Shown piece after piece: positions 43,070-54,059 of a stretch of 64,000 nucleotides of DNA. The notes beneath the pieces were generated by a model. That model did not search any database and had not been told where the DNA came from. It saw only the letters and a program-made list of their open reading frames with translations. The translations under genes were made by a program, and so were the position numbers. Every line of letters starts with the position of its first letter. Positions within the stretch are counted from its first letter, which is position 1. Source of the DNA: Gonatopus flavifemur (Eukaryota > Arthropoda > Insecta > Hymenoptera > Dryinidae); NCBI GenBank assembly GCA_018340375.1, contig JAFFJZ010000009.1:20352501-20416500 (forward strand), given 5' to 3'.

Positions 43070-43150
43070 GTGCTCTACAGACAGGCGAAATTCTCTGTGC
43101 ATCATTTAAAAAATTTAAGACACGTAAAATTTCGCCTCTCTGTAGATAAT
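43070..43150. repeat. short inverted repeat
   Basis: CTACAGACAGGCGAAATT (43075) and AATTTCGCCTCTCTGTAG (43128) pair at 16 of 18 positions around an AT-rich loop. Small foldback or MITE remnant. Confidence 0.5.
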
Positions 43151-43159
43151 CTCTCAGAA

Positions 43160-43850
43160 TTGATTGTATCCAAGAGACCGAAAATTTTAGATTGCGAATA
43201 CTCGAGTTGGAGATATAGGTTAGCGTCTCAATAGTAAAAAGTTTCTTAAACGTTTTGAAAATGGTTTCAACATGTGCAAAAGTTCTCAGAACGTTTAAGA
43301 AACCCGATACGATAAAAATTGTCTGAACAGAGCCAAGAAAAAAATATGAAAATCATTGAATCGCATTTCACAATTACATTGTAGTTGTCTTCTAGTTGCA
43401 TGCATCTATCATTTTCATATTTTCTCTTTACCAGAAGTAATATTATTACTAAAAATGTGGTGAATTGAAATAATGTTGTAGCCTTCCATATCATTTATGA
43501 GCTTACCATCACGTTGTTAGTACCGCGTGGATGATGCAGCAGAGCAGCAAGTCTCTCCAGTCGTCTTACTCCATCTAGAGATCCGATCGAAATGGACGAG
43601 AACACAGTTCCGCTCAATCAGGATCGATATGAGGAGTGTGTTCAACTTCAAAGTTTCTCATTGGTTCAAAATGGTAGAGGTCATAAGGATGCCAGTGAAA
43701 ACCCGCCAACTCTGGTGACTGGCTATTCCGAATAGCGAATTCGGCTTGTTGGACTGGGGTGAACTTAGGATACCTCTGTCTTTTATTGATCAACGATGAC
43801 AACAAGGGACAGAGGCTACGTTTACACCGAGAGGACCGAACGCAGTTTGG
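43160..43850. other. stretch without supported feature
   Basis: No frame or repeat could be supported here. Confidence 0.35.
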
Positions 43851-43856
43851 TACCAA

Positions 43857-44093
43857 GGAGTATCAGGAGCGAACATAACGGTGGAAGGGGTAAGAATTAT
43901 TGAAACCGGAATTCCCACCTTCAAGACCGACTTTCTCGTGGCTCTATCCAACAGAAGTTATGTTTCCAAGAGTGAAATTCACTGCTCACTTTCAGAATTG
44001 TGCTCTCAATGATTGGATCCATCAGAAAGTAGCTCCTGAGGGTGGTGATTTCCGTTTCATTCCCCCCATCCTCATGTTCCCTCCTGATACTCC
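43857..44093. repeat. 237-bp dispersed repeat, copy 1
   Basis: Its reverse complement matches 48258-48484 along almost the whole length (shared words include AGAAAGTCGGTCTTGA and AATAATTCTTACCCCTTCC). Both copies begin and end with GGAGTATCAGGAGGGAACAT-like inverted ends, so this is a MITE family with two copies in opposite orientation. A minus-strand frame through it has no known domain. Confidence 0.7.
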
Positions 44094-44303
44094 TCGTTTG
44101 GTACGCGGACCAAATGAATGTACTACAGTTCATGGGTAGACCTCCGTTGGCCCAAAGGTCCTTTCGCCTGGAGCACTGTTGGTCCGAAATCTGAAATCCC
44201 GAACGAGAGTAATCCCAAAATGTAACCACACAGTACTAGTCATGTTCGAATAAGATGGAATGTCACCAAAACTTTTTCGGGATTACAATCGTTCGGGGTT
44301 ATA

Positions 44304-46334
44304 CAGGGTGGAGCATTCAAAGTGTCGCGGGCGTTTTTTCCAAAAATAAAATGAGATACGAGAAAATTTTTCGGACAAAAATTGTAGGGTATCGAGGGGG
44401 ACATCCGATGGTGGCCTTGGCTTTGACCTCAAATCTCATCTTCAAGGGCATTCTGAGGTCAACTCTTGTTTTTTGAATAGCATCTCATATTTTTTACTGC
44501 AGATTTGAATTCAAGGTCAAAAACCAAGAAACTTTTGTCTGAACCATTTTCCTGAAATCCGCAAAGATGGCGCTCTAATCGATATTGTTCCATACTGAAT
44601 CTGACATTAGAATAACTCGAAAACGAAGGGTCTTGGAGGAGAATGTTTCGGACAAAAGTTGTCTGATTCCAAGGGGGACCCCTTGAACTGAAACGGAGGT
44701 GATGGGGTATAACAGACAAAACACAACACATTTCAATCGTCTACATCACTTGGATAATTTTAATGCAGTAGATGCTCAAAATGATGGCCCTCGACTTCAA
44801 TACACATTTCGAAACGTTTTACAAAAGATTGCTGAACTCGTGCTAAAATATCTTCATTGATGCTCGCGCATGCATTGATGATTCGTTGACGCATATTCTC
44901 AGGTGTAGTCGGTGCTTGTTGATAAACTGTATCTTTTATGTATCCCCATAAAAAAAAATCTGGAGAAGTAAGATCCGGAGAACGGACAGGCCAATGAACT
45001 GGTCCACGACGTCCTATCCATCGTCCAGGATAATCTCTGTCCAATATTTCTCGAGCTGTGACTGCATAATGGGATGGACAACCATCGTGTTGATACCACA
45101 TATTCAATCGTTCCTGAATAGGTATGTCTTTAAGTAATGTTGGAAGTACTTGATCTGAGAAATGTCTGTACTTCTCTCCATTTAGCGTATCTGCAATGAA
45201 GTACGGTCCAATTACTCGAGATCGAAAAATACCACACCAAACATTTACAGCCCATTGTCTTTGATGCTCTACTTGACGTAACCATCTTGGATTTTCTGTC
45301 GCCCAGTAATGCATATTATGTCGATTTACTTGACCATGATTGGTGAACGTCGACTCATCAGAAAATAATATGTTGATGAAGTTGTTATTGTGCATTTGCG
45401 CTAGACCCCATCGACAAAACTGTACACGATTTTCGAAATCATCACCGTGAAGGTCTTGATGCAAACAAATGTGATACGGATGGAATTTGTGACGTTTCAG
45501 TATTCGAAGAACACTTCTTCAAGAAATTCCCGAATGGAGTTCAATTTCACGAGAGCTCACGTGTGGATTATTGGCTACTGCAGCTAGTACATTAACTTCC
45601 GCATTTTCTCCGCTAACAGTTCTCATTCGATGTCGTTTTTCCCTTGTAACACTTCCCGTTTCTGAGAATAATTTTGTAATGCGTTGAAAATACCTAATGG
45701 ATGGCGTTGTTCTTTCAGGAAATCGTTCTGCATACAAGTCATATGCTTGTCTGGGGTTCTTATGCACTTCACCGTAAATGTAGATCATATCGATCTTTTC
45801 AGAAACCGTGTATCGGATATCCATGATTTTCAATTTGTCATAAACCAAGTAATAATCAAATGTAACTGACAAACTGACTTTCAAAATCGTGAATGTTCAC
45901 TGAACCCCGTCGTTTGTTTACATCGCGTGAGCTCTGAATGGTGGTAATGTAGACGATTGAAATGTGTTGTGTATTGACAACTCTTGTACGAAACATTCTT
46001 TTGCAAGACCCTTCGTTTTCGAGTTATTCGAATGTCAGATTCAAAATGGAACAATATCGATTAGAGCGCCATTTTTGCGGATTTCAGGAAAATGGTTCAG
46101 ACAAAAGTTTCTTGGTTGTTGACCTAGAATCCAAATCTGCAGTAAAAAATATGAGATGCTATTTAAAAAACAAGAGTTGATCTCAGAATGCCCTTGAAGA
46201 TGAGATTTGAGGTCAGAGCCAAGGCCACCATTGGATGTCCCCCTCGGTACCCTACAACTTTTGTCCGAAAAATTTTCTCGTATCTCAATTTATTTTTGGA
46301 AAAAAAGCCCGCGACACTTTAAATGCCCCACCCT
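44304..46334 (-). mobile_element. DD41D Tc1/mariner-superfamily element with about 400-bp TIRs
   Basis: TA at 44302-44303 and 46335-46336 flanks ends reading CAGGGTGG(A/G)GCATT. The inverted repeats extend inward about 447 bp on the left and about 392 bp on the right, enclosing one transposase gene on the minus strand. Length is 2031 bp. Very long TIRs are unusual for this superfamily. The right TIR lacks about 55 bp present in the left one. Transposase order and the D-41-D spacing fit the rosa/DD41D group. Confidence 0.88.
44760..45827 (-). pseudogene. DD41D transposase, single in-frame stop
   Basis: It would cut out and reinsert the element at TA sites. The likely start is the ATG at 45822-45824 (MDIRYTVSEK). 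The helix-turn-helix N-terminus includes RYFQRITKLF and NPHVSSREIE. A TGA at 45519-45521 stands where an Arg codon (CGA) would fit; the frame is otherwise continuous to 44760. Catalytic residues are visible: LFSDESTF (first Asp), WYQHDGCPSH (second) and SPDLTSPDFFLW (third), with 41 residues between the last two. All three aspartates are intact, so the stop is the only obvious defect. Length is about 355 residues, normal for the superfamily. Confidence 0.88.
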
Positions 46335-46344
46335 GTATATTTCG

Positions 46345-48250
46345 AGCCAACGGTGCGTCGCGCCAACGGACCTCAGGCCAATGGAGGTCTACCCAGTTCA
46401 TGTGACAAAACTACATCAAAATCATTTCGTCCACGTATTATACTATGTTCGGTCCTCCCGATGGTAGCCCACGGTGGTAGGTTGTTCGGTCCCGGAGATC
46501 TTCTAGTGTGACCTTTCAAACCATTACTCGCGTTGATGAATGTTAATTATCGCTAACTTGACAAATTAGCCCCCAATTAATGCCTCTGGCTCGTCGGAAT
46601 CCAGGGTTCGATTAGGATGGGTTGGGGGACGCATGTCACAGATCATTGGAAGACAGACAAATTCAAGTTATTTCAAGTTCTCGAACGAATTTTCATTATA
46701 AACAGGGTAAAATAGAATAATTACAATTCGGGTTGGTTACCCGTAACAAGTCACTGATTGGAGGAATGCCTTGAAGCAAACTCAAAGTAATATCAAATAT
46801 CAAGAGCTTGCGCAGAAGCTATTGACAGATTGCGATAGTAGAATCTAACGGAAAATGAACTCATTAGTCCGGACTATATAACCCTACTTCCTGTGCACAC
46901 GGGAAGTCTATGTCAGTCATCCGTATAACCCGATTATATCGTTATTGTGAGATGTATCCAACGGAAAGTGACGCGTGAATGGACGGTTCCGAGCGGAAGG
47001 GACCCCTGTTGGTCCGTTCGTGACGTGGGAAGTGATAATCCTAAAAATTATTCTACATGCGCGGATCCCTAGAATCATCCTACCTAGAGGGTCTTCAGCC
47101 AGGAATATCCCGAGTTCGGCCCAATGCAGTTAGCTGAACACGGGCGCGGAACCGACATAGGAAAAGTGGAAACAAACGCCAGACCAAATTGGGGGTAATT
47201 CCAACCAATCTCTGATTGAGGAAGTGTGGGTTCCAACAGAAATTCCAATAGTGTCCAATAAGATAACTCATAACTTGTTTGCCATACGAAACCGAAATGG
47301 CGTGGTATATCAATCCCACGATTTTTGTTTCCACGTTTTATACATTTGGTTCCACCCCCTCCCCCTGTAGCTGAATTCACCATGATACAGCTGACTTCAT
47401 ATTTTTGATTCATGAGGGGATAACAGCGACGTCATCGAACCTCTCTTTCTATCGTATAGGCATGTCCTCTTCTAACCAACGTGCTCGGTCGGTAAGCGCC
47501 TGTAACTCCTTAAATGAATTAACAATCAACGAAAAGTTGGAGGTTTTTGCTGACACCATCAGAGGGGGAAAGGGGAAGATCCTTTCAACATTTCGTCGGA
47601 TGCACATAATACGGTAGGCCGCAATTATGGTGAACCATAATAACCCGAAGTCAGTAATTTCGAAATAGATAATTCCTAAAGACCTGTTTTTGTTATTAGC
47701 CGTATGTGAATGAAATGAAATGTGACAAACTTTTTCGGGATTATTGCCTCCAGGTCTACTGCACTTCAGGTTATTCATGATTCAAGGGTCTATTATATGC
47801 GTGGGAATGTCGCATGCGACAACCATAATGAGGACAGAGAAGTACCTCGGACCTCTTTTTTCTTCTGATGTAAAATATTTTGTCTCATGCGACAATCGCA
47901 CCTTCGCGATTGTCTCGAACGCGTGTCGCCCCGAAAGTTGACATCCCGAATGTAAATGACCCCGAAATTTAATTATGTTACTAGTCGTGCTGTAAATGTC
48001 ACTCAAATTTTTTCGGGATCACTCCTACTCGAGATATCAACTCTTGCGCCAACCAGAGGGATGCAACTTCATTGGAAGTATTGTTCTCGTAAATTTAGTT
48101 CAACTCGAATTTAGTTCAACGAATATTCATCGTACAATCATGATTCTCATTGGATGATTGATCACCTAACAAACATCCATCACTGCACAAACAACTTTGG
48201 TAGACCCCCGTTGGCCCGGAAGTCCATTAGGCCTGGAGACCCCCTAGGTA
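46345..48250. other. repeat-rich stretch without gene
   Basis: Fragments of the CCCGAAA/GTAGACC family occur: GGAGGTCTACCCAGTTCATG at 46384 is the inverse of CATGGGTAGACCTCC at 44131, and GGTAGACCCCCGTTGGCCC lies at 48202. Thus sequences just outside the DD41D element appear as an inverted pair. No coding frame is supported. Confidence 0.45.
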
Positions 48251-48257
48251 GAGACAA

Positions 48258-48484
48258 GGAGTATCAGGAGGGAACATAACGATGGTGGGGATGAATCCCC
48301 ACCCTCAGGAGCTGATTTCTGATAGATTCAATTAATGAAAGCACAATTCTGAAAATAAGCGGTGGATTCCACTCTTGGAAACAGAACTTCTGTTGGTTGG
48401 AGCCGCGAGAAAGTCGGTCTTGAGGGTGAGGATTTCCGTTTCAATAATTCTTACCCCTTCCACCGTTATATTCCCTCCTGATAC
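48258..48484. repeat. 237-bp dispersed repeat, copy 2 (inverted relative to copy 1)
   Basis: It begins GGAGTATCAGGAGGGAACAT and ends TTCCCTCCTGATAC, matching the reverse complement of 43857-44093. Just before it GGAGACCCCCTAGGTAGAG resembles the end of the 228-bp family at 55.1 kb. Confidence 0.7.
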
Positions 48485-48723
48485 AGTGGGTGAAATAAAT
48501 CCGTCTCCCCCGTCTTTGATAAGTTGTGGAAAACCATGTCATAATTCGAGAATTGTTGATGAAAATTGAAATTCAACCACTCAAACATTCTGGAAACGAT
48601 CTACGTTAATCGATGATATGATTTTAAACTTTCTAAATTGAATATCATGATCACAATCGGAATTCATTTGTGGGTGTTCTTAAATTGATGAAACAGGGGG
48701 GAACGGATTTATTCCACCCCCTG

Positions 48724-48933
48724 TACTCCTTGGGTAAAGATCGGTCAAAGAGTGAGCGATTTTTGATTGGTTGTTATTCCGGCAAAACCGGAAGTGCGAG
48801 AAGGACATTTGAGAAGCTAAAAAAGGACGTACTCTATCTTGCATTGCCCCCTCCAAAATAAGGTATCCCCGGTTTTGCCGGAACAGCACAATATGACGGC
48901 GTGTTGGTCAATTTTCACCTAGAGAGTCTCCAC
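48724..48933. repeat. inverted copy of the 228-bp hAT-type MITE at 55.1 kb
   Basis: The reverse complement shares GCACTTCCGG, CCAATCAAAAATCGCTCAC, CATATTGTGCTG and GGCAAAACCGGG in order with 55090-55317. Its ends are eroded and no target duplication is seen. Confidence 0.75.
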
Positions 48934-49053
48934 ATTAGGCCGAAGCACCGTTGGCCTGAAAATTTTGAATCCCGAGATGTTACTATTAGCAGAGATGAAT
49001 TGCAGAGATTGCTAAGGCTGCTTAATACGTCATCACACGGAAGACAGTGACAC

Positions 49054-49237
49054 CATGGACGTATAATATATGGACCGAGCATGTGAGAGAGAGGCAAAAC
49101 AGTGAGGGTGCGCAAATCCACTACGCATCTATTCGCGCATTGGTTAGAATGAGAAGGAATGAATGCGTATTGTGTTTGCGCGCCCCCACTGTTTTGCCTC
49201 TCTCTCACATGCGCGGTCCATATTTTATACGTCCATG
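49054..49237. mobile_element. 184-bp palindromic MITE
   Basis: Arms of more than 60 bp begin CATGGACGTATAA on both strands and share ATGTGAGAGAGAGGCAAAAC and CAGTG(A/G)GGG(T/C)GCGCAAA. Flanks AGTGACAC (49046) and AGTTACAC (49238) match at 7 of 8, fitting an hAT-like 8-bp target duplication. Confidence 0.75.
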
Positions 49238-49246
49238 AGTTACACT

Positions 49247-49362
49247 GGTCTTTTGGCCGAAAAAGTTTTTTGTTTGACAATTGCTAGTCGGTTTCAGAGA
49301 AAACTGGGGAATAACTAGCAATTGTAAAATTATGTCCATTCGGCCAAAAGACCCCCTACTGT
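49247..49362. repeat. foldback with GGTCTTTTGGCCGAA ends
   Basis: GGTCTTTTGGCCGAA and TTCGGCCAAAAGACC are perfect inverses at the ends, with a second inner pair ACAATTGCTAGT/ACTAGCAATTGT. GGCCGAAG and GGCCTGAAAATTTTGAATCCCG nearby at 48938-48973 may be the left part of a larger element into which the 184-bp MITE inserted. Confidence 0.6.
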
Positions 49363-49369
49363 TTCCACT

Positions 49370-50370
49370 TATGTAAAATCCCCATACTTGCTATTACCCT
49401 CTATTCTGATATCCATGCTTATTGAACACTTTGTTCTCTAAACAAAAGAATAACATTCATTGACGTGAATATATCATTGAACACGTTGTTTTCTAAACCA
49501 GAGAAAAACATTCATTGATGTGAATAGAATATCAGGTGAAACTGATATTTGATATAATACTTGGTGCGAACGATATTGAAGAATAAAAATCTCAATAAAT
49601 TATTTCTGTTGGATTTAAAATCGCATTATTTTGTGAATGTGAAATTTCTTCATAGTTGAGTATTTGTTGATTTAGTTCAGCCTGCATAGGTAGCACATAT
49701 CTGATATGTATTTCAATGCTCTAATATCAGAATATTTCCAGTTTTGATATTGATGACATTCTAGTAGGAAATATAGGATACAAAACTATCAAGGATGAAT
49801 TGTGTATGAAATGAAATGGAGTTCTATAATTCGAATCATTCACGATATCACGTTATTTCATCGAGTGTTGTCTCTGATACTAAATGAACAGTGATCTTAA
49901 AGATTGAAAACCATCGTAAAATCTCACTCCTATGTATCTTATATTTTTTGTTGGTCCTTCTTGATGGGTGTATGCAAAATGTCCTAATTGAAAATACTCC
50001 GTCGCATTGGCTGAATTGAGAGCTGGTATACTGCTTTTCATTTCAACCAAGGATTCGGAACATTTCCAATTAGGAAATGCATAGAACCAAATTTCATAAT
50101 TATTGATATGTATTTTGCCAGCTCCTTGTGAATATTAATGATAGTGAAATGTAACAATGGTTTAATTTCATTCATTTGCTTACATTTCAGGGAATTATTT
50201 ATTTATGCACTTTATTTTATTCTTTCCTCCAAAAGGTCCCAATCAAACATTAGCAGTGCAGTTGACGTTAAGATCTGAGGTCATTTTATGTATCTACTAC
50301 ATTTTTGTCGTGCCTTCATTTGGCTATCATCTGCTCTGAGGAATTGATAATAGTGCATTCGATATACATC
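49370..50370. other. AT-rich stretch with a 55-bp tandem duplication
   Basis: ATTGAACACTTTGTTCTCTA at 49421 recurs as ATTGAACACGTTGTTTTCTA at 49476, each followed by ACATTCATTGA(C/T)GTGAAT. Nothing else is supported. Confidence 0.5.
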
Positions 50371-50372
50371 TA

Positions 50373-51658
50373 CCAGGTGTGTGAGTATGAAACCGGAATT
50401 TGCCCATAGGTCGCGCTAGATGTCGATGCAGTTACCGACACATCACGTCAGCGGTGTCTTGTGATTGTATTGATATCCGACAAAGATTCCCAACTCACAA
50501 TAACACGAGTTTCATTCAGTAGCATTAGTTTATTAGAGATAAACATGTCGAGTTTTGTGCCAACAAATTACGATTTGCGGACAGCACTACTTTTCTGTTT
50601 TCATCTGAAGAAAACCGCAGCCGAATCGCATCGAATGCTTGTGGAGGGGTTTGGTGAGCATGCTGTCGGTAAAACCCAGTGTTTTGAGGGCTTCAAACGG
50701 TTCAAAAGTGGCGATTTTGACGTCAGGAACGAAGAACGTGGAAGACCACCGAAAAAGTTTGAAGACGCTGACCTGCAAGCCTTGTTGTACGAAAACGACG
50801 CTCAAACACAACAACAACTGGCGGATCAGTTAAAGGTGACCCGAAAAGCCATCTCCCTTCGGTTGAAAGCCATGGGAGAGATACAAAAGGTGGAGAAATG
50901 GGTTCCACATGAACTCAACGAAAGACAGCAGGAAAATCGCAAAACATCATGCGAAATGCTGCTCGCCAGGTTCCAAAGAAAGTCATTTCTCCATCGAATT
51001 GTGACTGGCGATGAAAAGTGGATATATTTCGAGAATCCTAAGCGTAAAAAATCATTGGTTACTGCGGGTGAACCAACAACATCGACGGCAAGACCAAACC
51101 GCTACGGACGAAAGACAATGCTGTGTGTTTGGTGGGATCAGGAGGGCGTCATCTACTACGAGCTGCTGAAACCTGGCGAAACTGTCAATACTCAACGCTA
51201 CCGACAACAAATGATCGATTTGGATCAAGTTCCGCGGGAAAAACGACCAGAATACCAACAAAGACAACACAAGGTGATTTTGCTGCATGACAATGCACCA
51301 GCACACAAAGCAAAACAGGTCCAGGAAACGATAGAGTCGTTCCGTTGGGAGATTCTTCAGCACGCGCCTTACTCACCGGACCTTGCCCCAACCGCTTACT
51401 ACTTGTTTGCATCGATGGGACACGCACTTGCTGAGCAGCGCTTTATTCCTTACGAAGATGTACGAAAATGGCTCGATGATTGATTTGCCTCAAAAGAGCA
51501 ACAGTTCTTTTGGCGCGGAACCCACAAATTGCCAGAAAGATGGAAAAAATTCATAGATAGCGACTCACAATACTTCGAATAAGTTACTTTGTATCATATC
51601 ATAACGATGAACGTGTTTTTTCTGTACAAAACTTCCGGTTTCATACTTACACACCTGG
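50373..51658 (+). mobile_element. full-length Mos1-like mariner, 1286 bp
   Basis: TA at 50371-50372 and 51659-51660 flanks 28-bp inverted ends starting CCAGGTGTGTGAGTATGAAA on the left and CCAGGTGTGTAAGTATGAAA from the right (26 of 28 match). The element is 1286 bp, the same length as the Mos1 mariner, and the transposase is clearly of the same (mauritiana) subfamily. It appears comparatively young but carries two inactivating changes in the gene. Confidence 0.93.
50545..51582 (+). pseudogene. Mos1-like mariner transposase, premature stop and lost catalytic Asp
   Basis: The start is the ATG at 50545 (MSSFVPTNY); the longer open frame from 50461 precedes the true start. Full length would be 345 residues, ending TAA at 51580-51582. 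Helix-turn-helix regions (FHLKKTAAESHRMLVE) and the WVPHELNER linker precede the catalytic domain. IVTGDEKWIYFEN gives the first Asp and LLHDNAPAHK the second. Thirty-four residues further, where the third Asp belongs, SPDLAPTAYYLF has Ala, a loss expected to abolish catalysis. TGA at 51481-51483 replaces a codon before FASKEQQFFWRG. No shift of frame is seen. Confidence 0.93.
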
Positions 51659-51664
51659 TATGAT

Positions 51665-52275
51665 ATATCAGCTGTGTTTCTACTTGTCAAGAAATGGTAT
51701 TGAATTTGATACATTTTCTTTTTCCATGAATTTGAGAAACTAAATAATAACAATGGTAATGCATAAATTGTATCTTCTTATATTCTCTTATATTTTTCGT
51801 AAAATATTCTTTGTTTCTGATTGAAGGAACATCAAGAGATATTATCGCTATGAGACTAACTAAATTGTTTTCACATTTATTTGAACATAATCAAAATGTT
51901 GCTTGGCACAGACCTCTTTCAATCCATCCTGATGGTCTGTACCCAATGATCTTTTTAATATATTCTTGAAATTCAATCAAATTGTAGGTACGGCTAGTGT
52001 CTTATCAACTGATATCAATTAGCTCTGTACAGTTCTTTCCAATCAATTACGATGGTCTATACATAGCGATGTTTTGATTATGTATTTCCAAATTTAAATG
52101 AATTCTGCAAACAGATATGACTCAGCGACTAGTATCTGCTGGAAAATTATTCTCTTCAGCACAATTTCATCATCAGCTTTCAACAGTCATCTTTAATATC
52201 GGTGAAGTTTGAGTTCATTGATTTAAGCAAAATCTGAACCAGGTGGGATATATTGTCTTATGAATGTTGCTGTGG
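51665..52275. other. AT-rich stretch with a weak palindrome
   Basis: 51872-52101 shows inverted similarity: CATTTATTTGAACATAATCAAAATGTTGC against the reverse of GCGATGTTTTGATTATGTATTTCC, and AATC(C/A)ATCCTGATGGTCTGTAC against a partner inside. Probably a decayed foldback element. No gene. Confidence 0.4.
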
Positions 52276-52277
52276 CA

Positions 52278-53046
52278 AAATTAAGGGGACTCGAACATAG
52301 GGAAGTGGGAGAGAGGAAAAGTGAAATCTTGCGCGAACTTTTTTTAAAAAATACGTAATTATCACAAGCCCCGAATGAATAATGATGAATTGCACACCTG
52401 GGATTGCGCATTACCGCAAACTTTGAATGTTCCAATGATTTCTGAAGGCTAAAAAATGAAATTAGGAAATTTATGGACGTTCGCAGGTTAAAATTACAAT
52501 TACAATACAACTACTACTACTTTACCATTACTACTATCACTACACGGAGAGAACAAAATAGTACTCGCTACTATCCCAGATTGTACTCACAATGACATCC
52601 AAAGTAAAAATTTTTGGCCCCTCGGAAAGATCACAAAGCTTCCCTCTAACAAGGAAGCGAAAAAATTAGATAGCATCCACTACCGTCCAGATAGCATCCA
52701 GTAACATATGACATAGCATTGAGTATAACGTAGATTGTACTACATGCTATTTGGATAGTAGTGGATGCTATCTGAAATTTTTTTTACTCCAAATGTCACT
52801 GAGTACTAACCGGCATAGTAGCCAGTAGTATTTTGTTCTCTGCGTGTACTTTGAGTAAAAATTCCATCTTTCAGCCTTCAGAAATCATTGGAACATTCAA
52901 AGTTTGCGGCAATGCGCAATCCCAGGTGTGTAATTGATTATTATTCATTTGGAACTTGTATTGATCACGTACTTTTTGAAAAAAGTTCGCGCAAAATTTT
53001 ACTATTACCCTCCCCCACTTCCCCATACTCGAGTCCCCTCAAGTTT
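52278..53046. mobile_element. non-autonomous element with 175-bp terminal inverted repeats
   Basis: The left arm (52278-52452) and right arm (52871-53046) are inverted copies sharing AGGGGACTCGA, TTGCGCGAACTTTTTT, CCTGGGATTGCGCATT and TTTGAATGTTCCAATGATTT. The centre holds a second, nested palindromic element. A single degraded arm of the same family is at 15.0-15.15 kb. No transposase. Confidence 0.75.
52543..52846. mobile_element. 304-bp TA-flanked MITE nested in the previous element
   Basis: TA at 52541-52542 and 52847-52848; ends CACGGAGAGAACAAAATA and, from the right, CACGCAGAGAACAAAATA differ at one base. Inside, GATAGCATCCACTAC and GTAGTGGATGCTATC are also inverted. TA flanks suggest a Tc1/mariner-type MITE. 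Confidence 0.75.
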
Positions 53047-53157
53047 CCTAGATGGGGCATGTCATTCATAAATTGCATCAAGAAATCAAAAATGTTTGTG
53101 TTCAAACAATTTAAACTTCAGTGATACTTATTTCCGAGAATATTTATTGGCAATTTC

Positions 53158-54027
53158 TTGAAACAGATTTATAAGCAAATGAAGAAATTGGAAGCAATGA
53201 ACGAAGTGAAGGAGGGAATTCAATCGAAATTACAGATTCAGGGAGAAAATATAAGTATGTTGAGATTCGCGGATGAAATAGCTATATTGGCCACGAGTAG
53301 TACTGAGTTAGAAAATATTCTCAACACCATGAGAACAATATTATTGGAAAACTATTGTATGAATATAAATAAAGACAAAACAAAATTCATGATGTGTACA
53401 GCAGCGAAAACAGCTAGAAGAACGAGAATCAAAATAGATACCGAGACAATTGAACAGGTGAAAGAATTCAAATATCTAGGAAGCATAATTACAGAAAACG
53501 GTCGAAGCGAAAGAGATATAAGAGCAAGAATAGCACAAGGGAAACAGGCTTTTTATCAAAAGAGACAGTTATTATGCTCAAAAAATATAAGCTTGGAAGT
53601 AAGGAAGAAATTCTTGAAAAGTTACGTTTGGAGCACAGCATTATATGGTTGCGAAACTTGGACAATGGGGAAAACTGATCAACGAAGACTTGAAGCTTTT
53701 GAAATGTGGTGTTATAGGAGGATGCTCAGAATAAAATGGATAGACAAAGTCAAAAATGAAGAAGTACTCGAGCAGATAAATGAAGGAAGAAATCTTTTGA
53801 AACACATCGTGAAAAGGAGAAGCAATCTTATAGGACACACATTACGGCATGAGAGTTTATTGAAAACAATATTGGAAGGGAAAATGAATGGTAAAACTGG
53901 TAAAGGTAGACCTAGAGCAAGTTATATGAAGCAAATCGTACAAGACAAGGGATGTAGTAGATATGTAGAAATTAAACGTTTGGCGGATAATAGACAGGGG
54001 TGGAGAGTTTCATCAAACCAGTCGTAA
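53158..54027 (+). pseudogene. 5'-truncated non-LTR retrotransposon reverse transcriptase
   Basis: A 289-codon open frame holds the C-terminal half of a LINE RT. It has MLRFADEIAILATSS (palm catalytic box, FADE instead of the usual F/Y-A-D-D), VKEFKYLGSIITENGR, AYGCET-like WSTALYGCETWTMGK and FEMWCYRRMLRI. These are shared by a common animal LINE group usually placed near RTE. Endonuclease and fingers are missing. Just after the stop comes TCATGATGATGATGATGA, a simple-repeat 3' tail (54039-54058), so the 3' end is intact and the copy is a typical 5' truncation. The second Asp of FADD is replaced by Glu, a further inactivating change. Confidence 0.88.
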
Positions 54028-54059
54028 GACTGATTACTTCATGATGATGATGATGAAGA

